Part shown: one piece after another, positions 21,381 through 34,222 of the stretch
Layout: each line of letters begins with the position of its first letter
Position numbering within the stretch: the stretch's first letter is position 1
Origin: Agapanthus africanus
Taxonomy: Eukaryota; Streptophyta; Magnoliopsida; Asparagales; Amaryllidaceae
Assembly (NCBI GenBank): GCA_030015575.1
Contig: CM057347.1
Coordinates: 506,977,176 to 507,041,175 of the forward strand
Length of the DNA: 64,000 nt
Reading direction: 5' to 3'
Notes under the pieces: generated by a model
Database searches by the model: none
What the model was told of the DNA's origin: nothing
What the model saw: only the letters and a program-made list of their open reading frames with translations
Translations under genes and position numbers: made by a program

Positions 21381-24300
21381 TATAACAACCGAGTCCAATT
21401 CTACCAATTTCAGTTACCGTATGTGTAGTGTGTGGTATTTATTTCATTTATACTGCTTTGGCTGTTACTAGTTATAGTTTGCACCGACATGCCATATTCT
21501 GCATATTACAATTTAAGTCATCTAAAATTTAATTTAAAATAATCGACTTGGCCTGCTCGACACCCCTAACCCTGTGGTAGCGTCCTTGCATCGTGTTTTC
21601 GTCCCGTTCAGCGAACAGACGTGTTTGGACGTCTACGCACACGTGCGTGCGTCCGTTCTTGGGGGTATGCTTTTTAATTAGAAAATCCTTCATTTTAATT
21701 TTTGGAATCCGCCAATAATTTTCTTATTTCAAATTCAAATTTATGGACTCGACCCGGGCGCAATTCAGAAATAATTTGCATTTTCGCCAAATCCTATTTT
21801 TTCCTAATATTTTTAACCAGCGAAATTTAAAATCTTATAACCATAAAATATTTCCTTAACCAAATAAAAATTCTCCCTCAGCCTATCACAGATTTTTTTA
21901 ACCAACGATATTATTTTTTAAAAAACCCTCAAATCTTTCACAAACTTTCTCCTAACAGTTTCCCCTCATCCAATCTCAACCCTCCATTCCTCACCGCTGG
22001 CCCCCACCACTTCGTTCTCTCTCTCCCTTTTTCTCCTTCTCTCTTTTATTCTCTCTCGCTCACCTCACTACGAGACGAACTTCTCTCTCCTCCTCTTTCT
22101 CTCTCCTCTCGTTTCTCCCCCTCTCTCTCCTCTCGTGCCCGTTTCTCACTCCTCTCGCGGTGCGCGAGGATCTCGTCACCTCCCCCGCCTTATCCTCACC
22201 TCCCTTCTGTCTTCCCCTCGACTTCTTCTTTTTTAAAAAAACCCATGCACCGAGAGAAACCCTAACTCGTCCCTCACCACCATCTCTCCCCTCGACCTTG
22301 CTACCCATCTCCTCATCGCCCATCTCCTCCCCCACTCCATCTTAGTCTTCTTCTTTCCTCTTCCCCGATCGCCTGCACTCACGCCGAGCAACCCTGCACC
22401 CCCTGCACTCTGTGCATCGCCGGAGCTGTGGCCGTCGGCGACTCGTCCCGTGTCCCTGGCATCGTGTACAACTCCGGTATGCAACCTCCCTTTCCCCATC
22501 ATCCTGCTCTTCTTATTCTTCTTCTTTCTCTTCTTCTTCATAGTAAACTTCTTTACTGTTAATGGCTTCTGTAGATCGTCGGAGTCCTTCGATCTCATCA
22601 CCATGGTCTTACCGTTGCCGTTAGCATCCCTCTGCAGCAAGTAAGCTATCCCTCCTTCACTTTCTCCTTCTCCTTGTCCTATTCTCTTCTTTTCTATTTT
22701 TTGCATCTATTTTCTAGCTTATGTGTTTACTGTTTTTGGGTTCGCCGGAATCCGGCCGTGCCGGCGATGTTTCCCGATGATCCAGCGAGGAACTCTGACC
22801 CGTGTGGTTCCACTGTTTGTCGTTCGGACTTATTCCGTGCACCGTGCGCGCGTCGCGACTTTTCCCCGCCGACGCGTAACGTTCCATTTTCCGTTTCGCG
22901 ACCCGTCGAGGCAAGTGAAACTTGCTACAAGCTATAATAAACTATTCATATGCTAAATTACTTATTTCCTGTTAAATCTCTAGCTAGAATCGAAAGAAAT
23001 AGATTACAAGTTAACCGTGTAAAGTTCCGTTATACATTTCATGATTCCAAACGTGAAACTTAATCTTGCATCTAATTATTTATATCTAACAATCACCTGT
23101 ACATGATAGATCACATATGTTTATTGCTATGATACCCTTTTTCCAGTTTTAGCCTATCAGACATTCATGTGCAACTTTAACCGGTCTAATTACAACTGCA
23201 TTCATTAAACAGATTATACATGTCGTCGCATCCATGGATCACTCAATATTTATTAATCTGTTTTCAGCATTTACATCTATCATGCTGTATGCACATTATG
23301 CTGACACTGTCTGTTAAACACAATTGATAACTGTACAGCTAAATAAATAAAATCTGCTTTATTGCTTAACTCATTGCTTAGATCATGTTGTGATACCCAT
23401 GCTTGATTATTATAACCCTGATTATGCTAGCTGAGTATGAGCACACCCATGATATCGTTCACACCTTGACCTGACTTGCTACATATATTACCTGACCCGA
23501 CATGGTACCGTACACTACTTGACTCGACCTGATGTACCATGGCTTGACTCGTTACTTGATCTCGTGTCTGATGCCAACAAATCTGACATGTAGTCCTCAC
23601 GGACCGTTCCTGTTGTTTATCCAGACAAACATGCTCTTACCTGATCCTGTGTTGGCATTAATTCTTGATTACTGAATACCTGACTTGACATACACAACTT
23701 GGGGGTATGGGGAAATCAATGATGAAACCTGACTTGTAACTCGACAGTGTACCACCTTTACTGATCAGTTTTAGAGGCTAGGCCAGCCTTGGGATGCTGC
23801 TGCTGACATCATTCATCTGTACATATTTCCTGTTTTAGTGCCTAGCGGCATGTCTCGGATTCAGCCCGAGAATCTGGACCGTGGTCCCGGGTATGCACGG
23901 GATACTATTGAGTTACATCGATGATTCATCAATTTGATTTCAAGGACTTTAGAGTAGAAAACTAATAGAACAGTTTAGTTTACACACTGTACACTACCCT
24001 GCACTGCCTGACTTATATTACTGTTACCCCTGCTTTTCATTCATGTTTATATTTGCATCGCCTGTTACTCTGTTCATATTTTATTACTTGATGACATGAC
24101 GCGCTGACGTCTGGGTTTTGCATGGCCCAGATTCCGTGCCTTTGCTGCAGTCCGAGCAGGAGTACTTCAGCCAGCAGGATGAGCGGTGAGGTGTCAATAG
24201 TAGTTAGTTCTTTTATTTCCCACATTTTATTCCTGATGTGAGCCCGTATTATGGGACATACATTCCAGTTATTTTGTATTGGATCTTTTGCTTCCGCACT

Positions 24301-24478
24301 TTTATTATTCTCGACTCATGTTATCTTGGCTTATGGACATGTTTTAGATAGTGTTATTTTGTTCTTGATATCTCTACAGCCGTAATGTGATTGTGGATGG
24401 ATACTTCCTACCCACAGGTAGCATGGTTGGCTATGTCACGTGCCCAATTTAGCGTACTCTGGGAAGCGGAGCGTGACA
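21381..24478 (+). repeat. Element C 3' LTR
   Basis: This is the second copy of the 13404-16506 LTR, preceded by the GAGGACGAAATTCTTTTTG tract that adjoins Tekay-type 3' LTRs. It starts TATAACAACCGAG and ends GCGTGACA. Scattered single-base differences from the 5' LTR are visible throughout, more densely in the first 400 bases. Confidence 0.92.
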
Positions 24479-25770
24479 AAACGTCAAACCATCGAGTTAA
24501 AACTCAAATACCCAAGTTCAAGTTAACAGAATCCGCAAAACCGAAATCAGAAACAATGTAAAACACTTTCAGATTTTACCCTAGGTCAAATTAGTCAATT
24601 TTGTACATAGGGGAGGTCTAATTAGAGGGTATAGGAGCTATGGGCCAAGCACGAAGCACAGAGGGCAAGTCCTGGCCATAAATTGTGGCCAGAAGGCATT
24701 TATTTACAGCCTGGAAATGAAGGTGGGGTCCAGGGTTTCAATGGTATCTCCTAAGATGCCTGCTTGTATCACCGTGTTTGCTAAATATTTTTCAAGTGTC
24801 CCAGATGATAGCAGATATTAAAACAACAACACAAATCCAACACAAACCCGATATCGGGGATTTCTAAATTCGTGAACTGGGGCTAAGTCTCAGGTTTAGT
24901 CCAATATACAATCACTACATGGGTTGCATGGCCTTTACTAATCTCAATTACACTTCACTACTCAAGATTTCTTCAAAATCCTAACTTGGAATTTTCAAAG
25001 TTTACTAAACAACACTTAATCGATTCTAAACTAATATAGATGCTAAAGTGAATCAAATACAATGCTAATGGTGAAAAAAATACCTCATTTGGCAACTCAA
25101 GAAAATTCTTGAGTTGCCCTAAGTCTCCAAAATCCAAACTTTCTTGGTTCAAAGTGCTTGTAGTGAGCTTGTGCATATTTTTTATGAAAGGGAGATGAAG
25201 TTTGGAGTTGGTTTGGATGGTGAAGTGAGGTGTTTGAGGAGGGAGGAGGTGGAGGGCAGCCATGGGAGAGGGAGAGGGAAAAGAGATAGAAAATAAAGAA
25301 GGAAGCAAATGAGGACTTGGTCAATGGGATCCCTCACCCCACTTTCTCTTCTCTCTCTTGTCCATACTCATTTTTTTATCCTTTTCCTTTTTCTTTTCTA
25401 TTCTTTTCTTTTGTTTTCTCTTCTCATATTAAAATAAAAACCATGCATGAAAAATTAAAGAAAAAGCCATGTAGGAAATGTAACAAAAGTGTAATATGAC
25501 ATGGTGCATGTCATGTGCACAAATTAAGCTTAATGCACGATTAGTGATATTTAATCGCGATTAGCGTTAAAATTGTATATAATAAATTATAAAAAATTCA
25601 TAATTTGCCTAAATCACATAAAACACCCTCATTTCATAAATTCCTATAATTTTCCAAATATTTCCCAGTTTATTGGAAATTAATTATACCGCACTATCAA
25701 ATATTCATAATATTTATTATTTAATCTTATAAATTTCCAAAATAATATTTTATTTTTCTGAAATGTTACA
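24479..25770 (-). repeat. Element D 3' LTR remnant, inner part
   Basis: This is the continuation of D's 3' LTR beyond the inserted element C. It aligns with 42445-43738 and ends at the LTR's own start (TGTAACATTTC when read on the minus strand). The 75-111 residue ORFs at 24973-25324 recur in D's other LTR at 42935-43299 and are probably not proteins. Confidence 0.88.
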
Positions 25771-27445
25771 ATCTTCCCCCCTTAAAGAAATTCGGTCCCC
25801 GAATTTAAATTTAAACCCCTCAAATACTAAAACATTTCAGTAAAACGATCAAGTCGTCGGGGCTCCGAAATCATAAATACATAAAACGTATCATAGCGCA
25901 ATACATGCGCATGAAAAACGAGTATATAAACCAAAATCCAAACTCCGTCAAGCATCCCGCAATTATCGGAGTTATGGTGAGACACCAATGTCTAAATCCA
26001 ATACGAAAACCAACATGATATACATCAAAACTATATATGTAAATACCGTGGTAAATTCGTCAAAACATCTGAAGAAATGCATGCCAAACCTTTTCAAATT
26101 GCTGTGCGATGCGCGTTTCACTGCACAGTGGCCGGCGTCTATTGTAAGAAAATAACTATACATATATACATATCCTTTGTTCAATATACATGTCCCGCCG
26201 TTTTGAAAAATAATTTAGAAGGGTTTTCTTTGTTAAATATCTCGTGTCATCTCGGACATATAGGTAAATACTGAGGCTATAACTCCTTTTTGAAAACCCC
26301 TTCGATAACTATCAATGCATGCAAAAATATATTTAGGTACTGTTCTCGGACTAGTCCTGCTCAGCTACTATACTAAATAGTAAATATCATAAAATATACT
26401 TCTCAAGGAAATCAATCCGAAAAAATAGGTATATAAATGCCACGTGCATCTGGTGCGCACGGAAATCGAAATCTATGCATGTGCTATACATGTGCACAGA
26501 AACAAACTCTAAGTGCAACGGGTGTGCACGAAACACTTGTCAAAGGCAACGGGTGTGCCTGACAGCAATATCAGGTGCATCTGATATGCACGATGAATCT
26601 CAATTTAGTGCATCTGGCGTGCACCAAAATCGCATCAAGCGCGTCAAGTATGCGCAAGAATCCAAATCAAGTGCACAAGGTGCACGAAAACAAATATCGA
26701 GTATCATAATCGAAATCGACGGTATACAACACATCTCAATCCAAATCAGGTATACCGTGGTATATAATCTCATAATCATGTGCATCAGCGTGCATAAAAT
26801 CGAATCAAAATACTAAAGGTGCATGAAAACTATGCCGAAAGCATAAGTCAAATCACATGTATACCATAGGCATGAAATCAAAATCAACATCTCGAATGAT
26901 ATCAAATCGAAGTCAAGTGCAACTGTGGTGCACAAAATCTCAATTATGCAAATAAATTGCCCAAAATACCGAAATCAAAGATGGCGGAAACAGTCCCGCT
27001 CAAGCACATCCTCTAAAGATCTCTGGCCAACTGTCACGGTCACTCGTAACATGTCTCGTCGACGATGTCGAACTCTGGCATACTGGGTGTGCGTAATATG
27101 ACCGATCTTGGGTCCAAGTCTTCTCGTATAGTATTCCAGAAAGGTTCTGTCGAAGTCTCTCCCAAATCTCGTTTCTGCCGAACTATCCGGAAGTTATCAT
27201 CTTTTACTAAATCTATTTCTTGTTCCGGAACGGCTGCATACTCATCACGACTCTTTCTGGAAAATATATCCATATACAACGCCTTTTCATGCGTATCACA
27301 TCTCTGATGTCAGCAGAGTAGAACGTCATCTCGTCGAAATCTCGTACGAACCTCTTACTCTACTTTTCTCTAATGTCGCCTGATTCAGACTCGTCTCTTC
27401 ATGGCTGCATGGATTGCGCTCCAATGGCTATACTCGTATCTGGAG
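25771..27445 (-). mobile_element. Element D interior, 3' part
   Basis: The left edge, read on the minus strand, is a purine tract (TTAAGGGGGGAAGAT) next to the LTR, preceded by TTCGGGGACCGAATT. Between about 26440 and 26930 is a run of short inverted repeats with changing arms, such as GTGCA/TGCAC and AGGCA/TGCCT. The only ORF of note is 79 residues on the minus strand (27040-27279), acidic and basic mixed, with no recognised domain. No enzyme domains are seen. Confidence 0.65.
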
Positions 27446-30400
27446 TGTAACACCCAGCCCCTTTTATACCGAAATCTGTTTTGTGTTACTTTAAAATTCT
27501 ATTTAATTTATTTATAACTTTATTTATTCTATTTATAAATTTTATCTATAAACTTATTTTTAAAAAAAAACCCATTTTCTTTTATCCAACCCCAAACCTA
27601 GCCCATTCTTTTAAATTAAACTCATTGTTAAACTTTAGTCCATTTCCTTTCCCATTCCATTATAATTCTTTTACTCTTATTTTATTTTAGCCCGAGCCCA
27701 ATCAATCTTTTCCCCTAAATTTTTCCCTTATATTTTTCTCTAGCCCTGCTCGCTTCCGGCTCACCCTCTTAAATCATTTATTTTTCCCTTCCTTTTGTAT
27801 TTCCTGGCCCAATCCTTCCTTTTTCTTATCTAATTTTTCCTCAGCCCATCTCCCAAATCCTTCTCCTAATTTAATTTAATTCTTATTTTTATCTCTGGCC
27901 CAGGCCCGCTCTTCCCTCAGTTCTTAAAAGGAAATTCATTTTATTATTTAAACGGCCCAGCCCATTTTTCCCCAAAGAATTCTAAAAATTAAATTCTGTT
28001 TTCCTTGGCCGGCCCGTTCTACTTCAGTCCAGCACCCGCGCCCGCTTCATTCACAACCCGACCCGCTTCGACCCATCTCCCCCAACGGCTATTTTCCCCT
28101 TCTTCCGCGCGCGTTTCCTCCGCCCACGCCGCCTCCTTCGCCCACGTCGCCGCTCGTCGCGCGCCTCGCTCGCGAGCGTTACACCCACGACGCCCATCCC
28201 CTCGTCTCCCCATCTCTTCTCCCTCACCTCCATCATACCCTCCTCCTCGCTCGCCCCTCCCTCGTTCTTCTCTTCCTCACCCTGCACCGTCATCGGCCAA
28301 CCCCTTCACTCGCCTCGCCGCCGCCGCCGACGTCGACGACTGCAAACTACCCGAGCTCCCTCGCCTTCCTCCACTCTGCACCCATCACCTCCTCACCTCC
28401 CTCCAATACCCGACAACCCATCCACCACCGCCGACCCCCTCGTTCTCTCGTCGTCACCACCACCTCCGTCACCACCTACATCTCCCTCTCCATTCCCGAG
28501 CTCCCCACACTCCCCGACCTCCGATCACTTCCTCCCTCTCCCTCTGTTCTCCTTCTCTCTCTCCATGTCTCTCCCTTCCCTCTAGCTACCTCAGTCTCCC
28601 TATCTCTCTCGCTCGCTCTGTCTCTCCCTCTCTCTCTCAGTCCCCATTCTCTCTCTCTCTCCCTCACTGCTCTCTCACTCCCTCTCTCTCCCTCTCATTT
28701 CTCTAACTCTCTCTCTCTCTAACTCACAATTCTCACTCCCTCCCTCTGTGCTTTCTCTTTCTCTCTCTCTCTCTTTCTCTGCCTCCTCTCTCCCCTCTCT
28801 CTAAAACCTCTCTCTCTCTCCTCCTTCCTACGTCTCACTTCAAACACCACTGTTACTTCCCTTGCCGTCGTCACTTCTCTTTCGACAACAGCCAGCCCGC
28901 ACCCACGAGCCTCCTTGTGCATTCGCACCACACCAAACCCAATTTCAATATTTTACCCCTCACTGTTAACTACATTGCGCACGCTGCCGGAGCGACGCCG
29001 TCGGTCGTCGGCAAACCCCAACACTTCTCAGGCGAACCAGAGAGCACCCCTTAAGCTTCCAGTGCACGCAAAACGACTCCGGGAAAACTCCGACGTGAAA
29101 TTCGTGTTTCGAACTAGGCTCGCGGGAATCCGGTACGTGGCGTATATCGCGCGTTCGCGACGACGTTGCTGCCCTGCGACCCCGAGACTTCTTCCAGGCA
29201 AGTATTCTACTTGCTTACATGCTATTTGTCTAAGTTACAATCGTTAAATACATGAATTATAATGTTACAAGTTTAAACTATTATTGTGCCGTAACTGTTC
29301 GATACTTGTTCGCTTAGGAAAACATTATCAGATTTGACGGAACTCGATGGTGTAGGTTGGCCCGTAGGGCTGTGAGCATAGTGTATGAATTTCGTTGGAT
29401 AATTTGATAATTTACGACTAAAACAACTGCCCCCAAGTTTAACCGTAAAACTGTAATTCTGTTGCATCTGAAAATCGTTAAATTCACCATAAATCATACA
29501 CACATTAGAATGGTGAGCTCGAGGGCTCAAATCGAAGCCAACTCGACGAACTTTAACCCTATGCTAGTTTCCAGACATTTCTGTAACTAAACTGTGATGA
29601 TATTCGGGTCGGAGTGCGACTCTGGACTGCAGTCCAGAGCGACTCCAGTTATTGGTTGCTGTTCCATAATGTGTACCACAAGACTTGCTTAACACTTAGG
29701 TTGCGGAACTCCGCTGTTTATTGTAGATGAATCTGTTAGCTAGACAACACAATTAATTTCATACTGTTTCGTTACCATTTGTTATTTATTCTGTGATTTG
29801 GAAGATCGGGACGCATAACAGTCCCAACGAAATCAGAACTGACATGTTAGTGTTAAATAGATTGTAACTCCTAACGTACAGACGCGATTGAAGATCCGTT
29901 TGTGGCGTTGAAAACTTTACTGAAAACCCTAGAATTCATCCAACTGTAGCGTCGCTAAATTATGATCCCAACAGGGGTTAAAATGCGTTGCGAAATGGAT
30001 TCCTGATTCTGAAACTGGATTTCCAGCCGCGTGCGCTTAAAAGGAAACAGTTATAAATAATGATCCTGAAACCCGATTGGCTTGAAACAAAATTCTATGG
30101 ATAGCTAACTGAACATATTAATTACTACCTGTTTATCATTTCGCCAAATTACATACATATACTTCATGATAAATCGTGCAAGAAATAGACTGTTGTTTTT
30201 ATGACACCTTAATTGTGCTTTTATACTGTTCATGCATCACATCATACCCATATCATTGTAGTGATAACCTAGGGACATCGTGCAATTACCCAGTGTTAGA
30301 TTTTAGTGATGATTGTGGCAAGTACGTCAGTGTTCGTGCATTCGTGATCAAGTGAAAGTGATACGTACTTGTGCACAATCAGAGTCCCTTTTATTCTATT

Positions 30401-31370
30401 GCATTGTCGACGTCTGTGGGATGTGTGTACGTGTGACTATAAGTGGTATGGGACACTTATGGGAGCGCTTGCACGGATGTCACAGATAAGGCATCCGACA
30501 CTGCCATTTATCTTAGGTATTAGTCGGGACGTGCTTGATGGAGGTCCTGCCTCCAGTTCTCGCGCAGACTTGTCACGGATCGATTAGTATTTAGGGTTAT
30601 GGTTAGCGTTTGGTGTAGACCTCGGGGTGTGGGGTAGTTCAAGTGTGAATTCAACAGAATCTCGGGAGTCCCATGCCGGCTTATATATTTAGGGAGTTAT
30701 ATGGAGATTTACAGGGTATGTGCTATAGACACCGTGATACATTCGTTACATGTTGGGCCCGTGGTCCCTTGCCCTTGGGTTCTACCCTTGGGTGGAGGAC
30801 ACTCGCGAGTGGTTGACTCTCACACTTGGGCTGACGATAGGCTTATTGACCTGTGCAGTGAGACTTAGAGACTGATAGGGTTACTGTCATTTACATTCCT
30901 TATATACTGTGTTGACATACATGACACATCGTTATACTGTTTTACTGCTCCGCTGCATTTATCCCCGCTCATTTATATTCATGCTGTTATTGATTTACTG
31001 TTATTCATATCCTTCACCACTGTTAGAACTGTTACTTGATTATATACATTATATTGCTATTGTGTCGCTCTGACGACCTGAGTATGCATGCTCAGTGTGA
31101 GGAGAAGATTTAGCTTGGACCAGATCTAGACGTGCATCACAGACTTCTTGACTTGCCTTCCCGATTTACATTCATTTGTTCCACTTCAGGTCAGTCTTTA
31201 TATTGTTTCCTTCAGTTACTGTATTTCTCATTACCTGCGCATCGTTTACTGTTTACCATGATAAACTAGAAGCCGAAGTGTGACTACGGCAAGACATTTC
31301 CTTGACCGTAGGAGCATGGCTGGCCTTGTCTACCCCTCGTATTCCGTATTTTGGGAAGCGGGGCGTGACA
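27446..31370 (+). repeat. Element E 5' LTR (3,925 bp)
   Basis: The LTR starts TGTAACACCCAGCCCC and ends GGGGCGTGACA. It holds a strongly pyrimidine-rich leader at about 28090-28870 and a GC-type donor-like AG|GCAAGT at 29196-29203. The 233-residue ORF at 28005-28706 is composed almost wholly of P, S, H and L from that pyrimidine tract and is identical in context to the one in the other LTR; I do not regard it as a gene. Confidence 0.93.
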
Positions 31371-31379
31371 TGGTTTAGT

Positions 31380-31393
31380 TGGTATCAGAGCCC
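31380..31393 (+). other. Element E primer-binding site (initiator-Met type)
   Basis: TGGTATCAGAGCCC lies nine bases after the LTR end, the same offset as in element C. The complement is the 3' end of initiator-Met tRNA. Confidence 0.9.
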
Positions 31394-31726
31394 AGGTTTT
31401 GCATAGATTGAGATTGCAGTTTTCCGTGCAGAGTTTGGCAATCTAAGACATCACTCGGTCTAGATTGTAAACTTGTCATCCTTGATCCATATTCACATCG
31501 TGTGTTCAGCTATCCATTCACTATGGTTTCGGATGACTTGACAAGGGTACGTGGTGGCAATTGCACTACCGTACTCTATTCAAGTGACTTAAAGTGATAC
31601 TGTTGATTCCCCACTTGTAATGATATTCATCATCTCTGATATTCTTGAATCCTTGTTCTATCCATATTATATTTTGATTCATTTAGCTTGTGACTTATAT
31701 CATCCTCAAATTGTTGTTTCAGGATC

Positions 31727-32140
31727 ATGTCTTCCAACGACTCTTCATCTTTGTCCGCTCCCCAGAATCAGACTGTTGAGATCCTTAGTGTACTACAAGG
31801 TTTAAAGGAAGCTCAGGAGCGAACAAACGACCTATTAGCTGAAGGGCTGAGAAGACAAGTGAGTCAGACCCCAGCGGGAGTCTCCTATCATACAGGGATC
31901 TCTATTGGACGAGGAAAAGGGAAGAAGATGAAACGCCAATTTGTTTCCCCGCAACAGAAGTACCAGAAGAACCCCTGCTGTGGATATTGTAAGAGGCCAG
32001 GACACCTTCAGAGGGATTGTCGCCGTGCTCAATGGAAATGTCTGATATGCGGTTCCGACAAACATCTCATCAACGGATGCCCAGAAAGGAAAGAACTGCA
32101 AGGGAGAAACTCGCCCACACTCCCCACTTCTGCCAAGTGA
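31727..32140 (+). CDS. Element E ORF1: short protein with two zinc knuckles
   Basis: This ORF encodes 137 residues. Residues about 20-50 form a charged, probably helical stretch (LQGLKEAQERTNDLLAEGL). Residues about 85-120 hold two knuckles, CGYCKRPGHLQRDC and CLICGSDKHLINGC, close to the pair in element C ([27 protein letters not shown]). It lacks the capsid fold. It resembles the nucleocapsid end of gag and could bind RNA (inference). The start follows an acceptor-like TTTCAGG at 31717-31723, as in element C's gag. Confidence 0.75.
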   Translation: MSSNDSSSLSAPQNQTVEILSVLQGLKEAQERTNDLLAEGLRRQVSQTPAGVSYHTGISIGRGKGKKMKRQFVSPQQKYQKNPCCGYCKRPGHLQRDCRRAQWKCLICGSDKHLINGCPERKELQGRNSPTLPTSAK

Positions 32141-32520
32141 GGATTGCCGCGTAGTTCGGACTTCGACGATAAGGCGGATCAAACGCAGGATTCAACTCAC
32201 GCGACGAGAATGCAATGTTATAGTAGTCGAAGAATAATTTTCATGTTATCTACTTTCAGTAATAATAATGTTGTCATCCTTTATGAATATTTCTTTCTGC
32301 TTGAAATCCTGTATCCTTTGAACTTTTAGTTGAATGCAATGAAATTTGAATCATAATATATGTATTATTCTCATGCTTTCTCTATGTCATATTCTATTCC
32401 TTATCACAGTATTTTCATTCGAATCTTTCAGTTCCTGCAACCGCATATTTTTCCTATATTGCGTACCCCGAGTTTTCCTTAATATATTCCACTGTCTAAT
32501 CATGACTTCTCTTTCAGGCC

Positions 32521-32991
32521 ATGGCCCACCCTGGAGCAGCGCCACATCTAGACGAGGATGCACAGTCTTGCGTTTCCTTAGACCGCACGCCGATGAGTTC
32601 TGACGATGAGATCAACGGTCCCCAGGTCAACGTCGAAAACAATGATTCAGAAGACGAAGGAGCAGCCGCCCCAGAGTTTGGCATGATAGATGATTCTGAC
32701 GAAGAAGAAGTAAATCCCGAAGAGAACCTGATAGAGGAAGACCCCGAGGAAGAACCGATGGAAGAAAACCCAGTGGAGGAAAATCCCATGGAAGAGAATG
32801 CAGAAGAAGAGAATCAGATGGAATCGGATCTCGATGAAGAAGCTCCATCCGAGGAAGAAGGACCAGAAGATCAGGACCCTGCTGTGGAAGAACCTCCAAT
32901 GGCGATGCCCGCGAGGCGCTATGGAAATGGACGCCCCTACCTGAGCGCGCGGGCCTACCGCAACCTGCTGAATCTCCACAACCGTGACTGA
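32521..32991 (+). CDS. Element E ORF2: highly acidic repeat protein, unrecognised
   Basis: This ORF encodes 156 residues. The middle (about 35-125) is dominated by E and D in short repeats such as PMEENPVEENPMEEN, ending with a basic tail (ARRYGNGRPYLSARAYRN). I recognise no domain. The ATG sits directly after CTTTCAGG at 32511-32518, the same acceptor-like context as ORF1. An acidic body plus basic tail could suit a histone- or protein-binding role, but that is speculation. It might also be a diverged gag N- or C-terminal piece. Confidence 0.55.
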   Translation: MAHPGAAPHLDEDAQSCVSLDRTPMSSDDEINGPQVNVENNDSEDEGAAAPEFGMIDDSDEEEVNPEENLIEEDPEEEPMEENPVEENPMEENAEEENQMESDLDEEAPSEEEGPEDQDPAVEEPPMAMPARRYGNGRPYLSARAYRNLLNLHNRD

Positions 32992-34222
32992 CGGGATTTC
33001 TTTTGATGTTGTCTTTCTGGCCAAATAAAACTGTGTATAGTTTAGGGCCACCCCTCGTCTTTGAGAATGTTTTGTCTAAAATCCTTTGAAATGGAATAAA
33101 TTGCTGATTTTGCTAATACTTCAATCTTCTTAGTCCACTTGTTGCTTGATTTTTCCTTACGTACAATTATTTTCTCTACTGAGATCTGTTCACTCCTACC
33201 CCTTACCTTGTCTTAACCCTCACTGAGATTCACTAGCAACACACCCAATGTTTGAAGTCCACCCTTCATCCTTCGTCTACGCCCGTTTGAGATCCTGCCG
33301 GAAGGAGGACCTTTCTTATGAAATACCGAGTTCATTAACTTTTTCAAAATTTTGATTCACCTGTTGTACCGACCAGTATCATCCCCATATATATCTTTCC
33401 CTTATAGTCCTTTATTTGCTTACCCTTATTTTCGGTGCTGACCCGACCTCAATTCTCTTGATCGTCAGCCTAAAGCCGCCACACTCCATCCTTCTGATTG
33501 AGCCACATTTCCTTATAATTATTACCCTATCTAGCCATATACCTTTGTGTCCTTCCTTTTACCCTAATTATAATTAGGGACACTGCTATTCAAATTAGTT
33601 TTCAATATCTTGAATTTATCAAAGTGAGTGTGTTATTGATTACCCTGTTTCATGTATTTTAAGTACACTATTATTAATCTCGTCTTCAGTAGCGCAAACT
33701 TACACTGCGCATATATTGTTCCATGTTCCTGTTTTCGTTATGTGAGTTTTCTAAGCTGATTCAAAACTATTCGAGCGATACATCATCCTAAAATGTTTTA
33801 AACTGCAGACAAATCCTTCACTACTTTATTATCGTTACTTTATTTCTAGTATTATGCTTATGCTACTATTATAAGCGGTTGAGCCTTATACTTATTATTC
33901 TTGTTAATTATTTTGATTTACTTAAATGTGCACATATGTGGGATTCGACTTTTATCGAACACTCTTTGATTATTATTGTTCGCTATTGATATCTATATTC
34001 TCGTATACTCGTAGTTGCTCTTATAGTTATTCTTGCTTTATACCTATTTAGACCTACCTTTCGTAGGTTGTTGTTGCTTATATATAAATTTTCAAATTTC
34101 TTTGTCTCCGTACTACTAATAAATCCTTGGTGTTAGTGTGTAATCTAATAGTTTCATTTTGTTGGTATAACTTATCGTTTATTTAAATTTCGAGGACGAA
34201 ATTTTTATTAAGGGTGGTATGA
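32992..34222 (+). other. Element E 3' untranslated interior
   Basis: This is AT-rich DNA with no credible ORF. Near its right end lies TTTCGAGGACGAAATTTTT followed by a short purine run next to the 3' LTR. The same TTTCGAGGACGAAATT occurs beside element C's 3' LTR. Confidence 0.75.

Larger units (their letters stand above)
13404..24478 (+). mobile_element. Element C: Del/Tekay-type chromovirus, nested in D's LTR
   Basis: This is a full-length plus-strand element of about 11.1 kb with LTRs of about 3.1 kb and a 5-bp target duplication AAACG (13399-13403 and 24479-24483). The corresponding unoccupied site is visible at about 42445-42449 in D's other LTR. All domains are recognisable: gag, double zinc knuckle, protease, RT, RNase H, integrase and a chromodomain-like C-terminus. 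It looks near-complete with a few breaks. By eye the LTRs differ by about 1-2 percent; at 1.3e-8 substitutions per site per year that is roughly 0.4-0.8 million years. Confidence 0.93.

Noticed and set aside
28005-28706. 233-residue ORF in both LTRs of element E (also 34782-35483)
   Set aside because: It translates a pyrimidine-rich leader into P, S, H and L runs, stays open in several frames on both strands, and its conservation only reflects the near-identity of the two LTRs.
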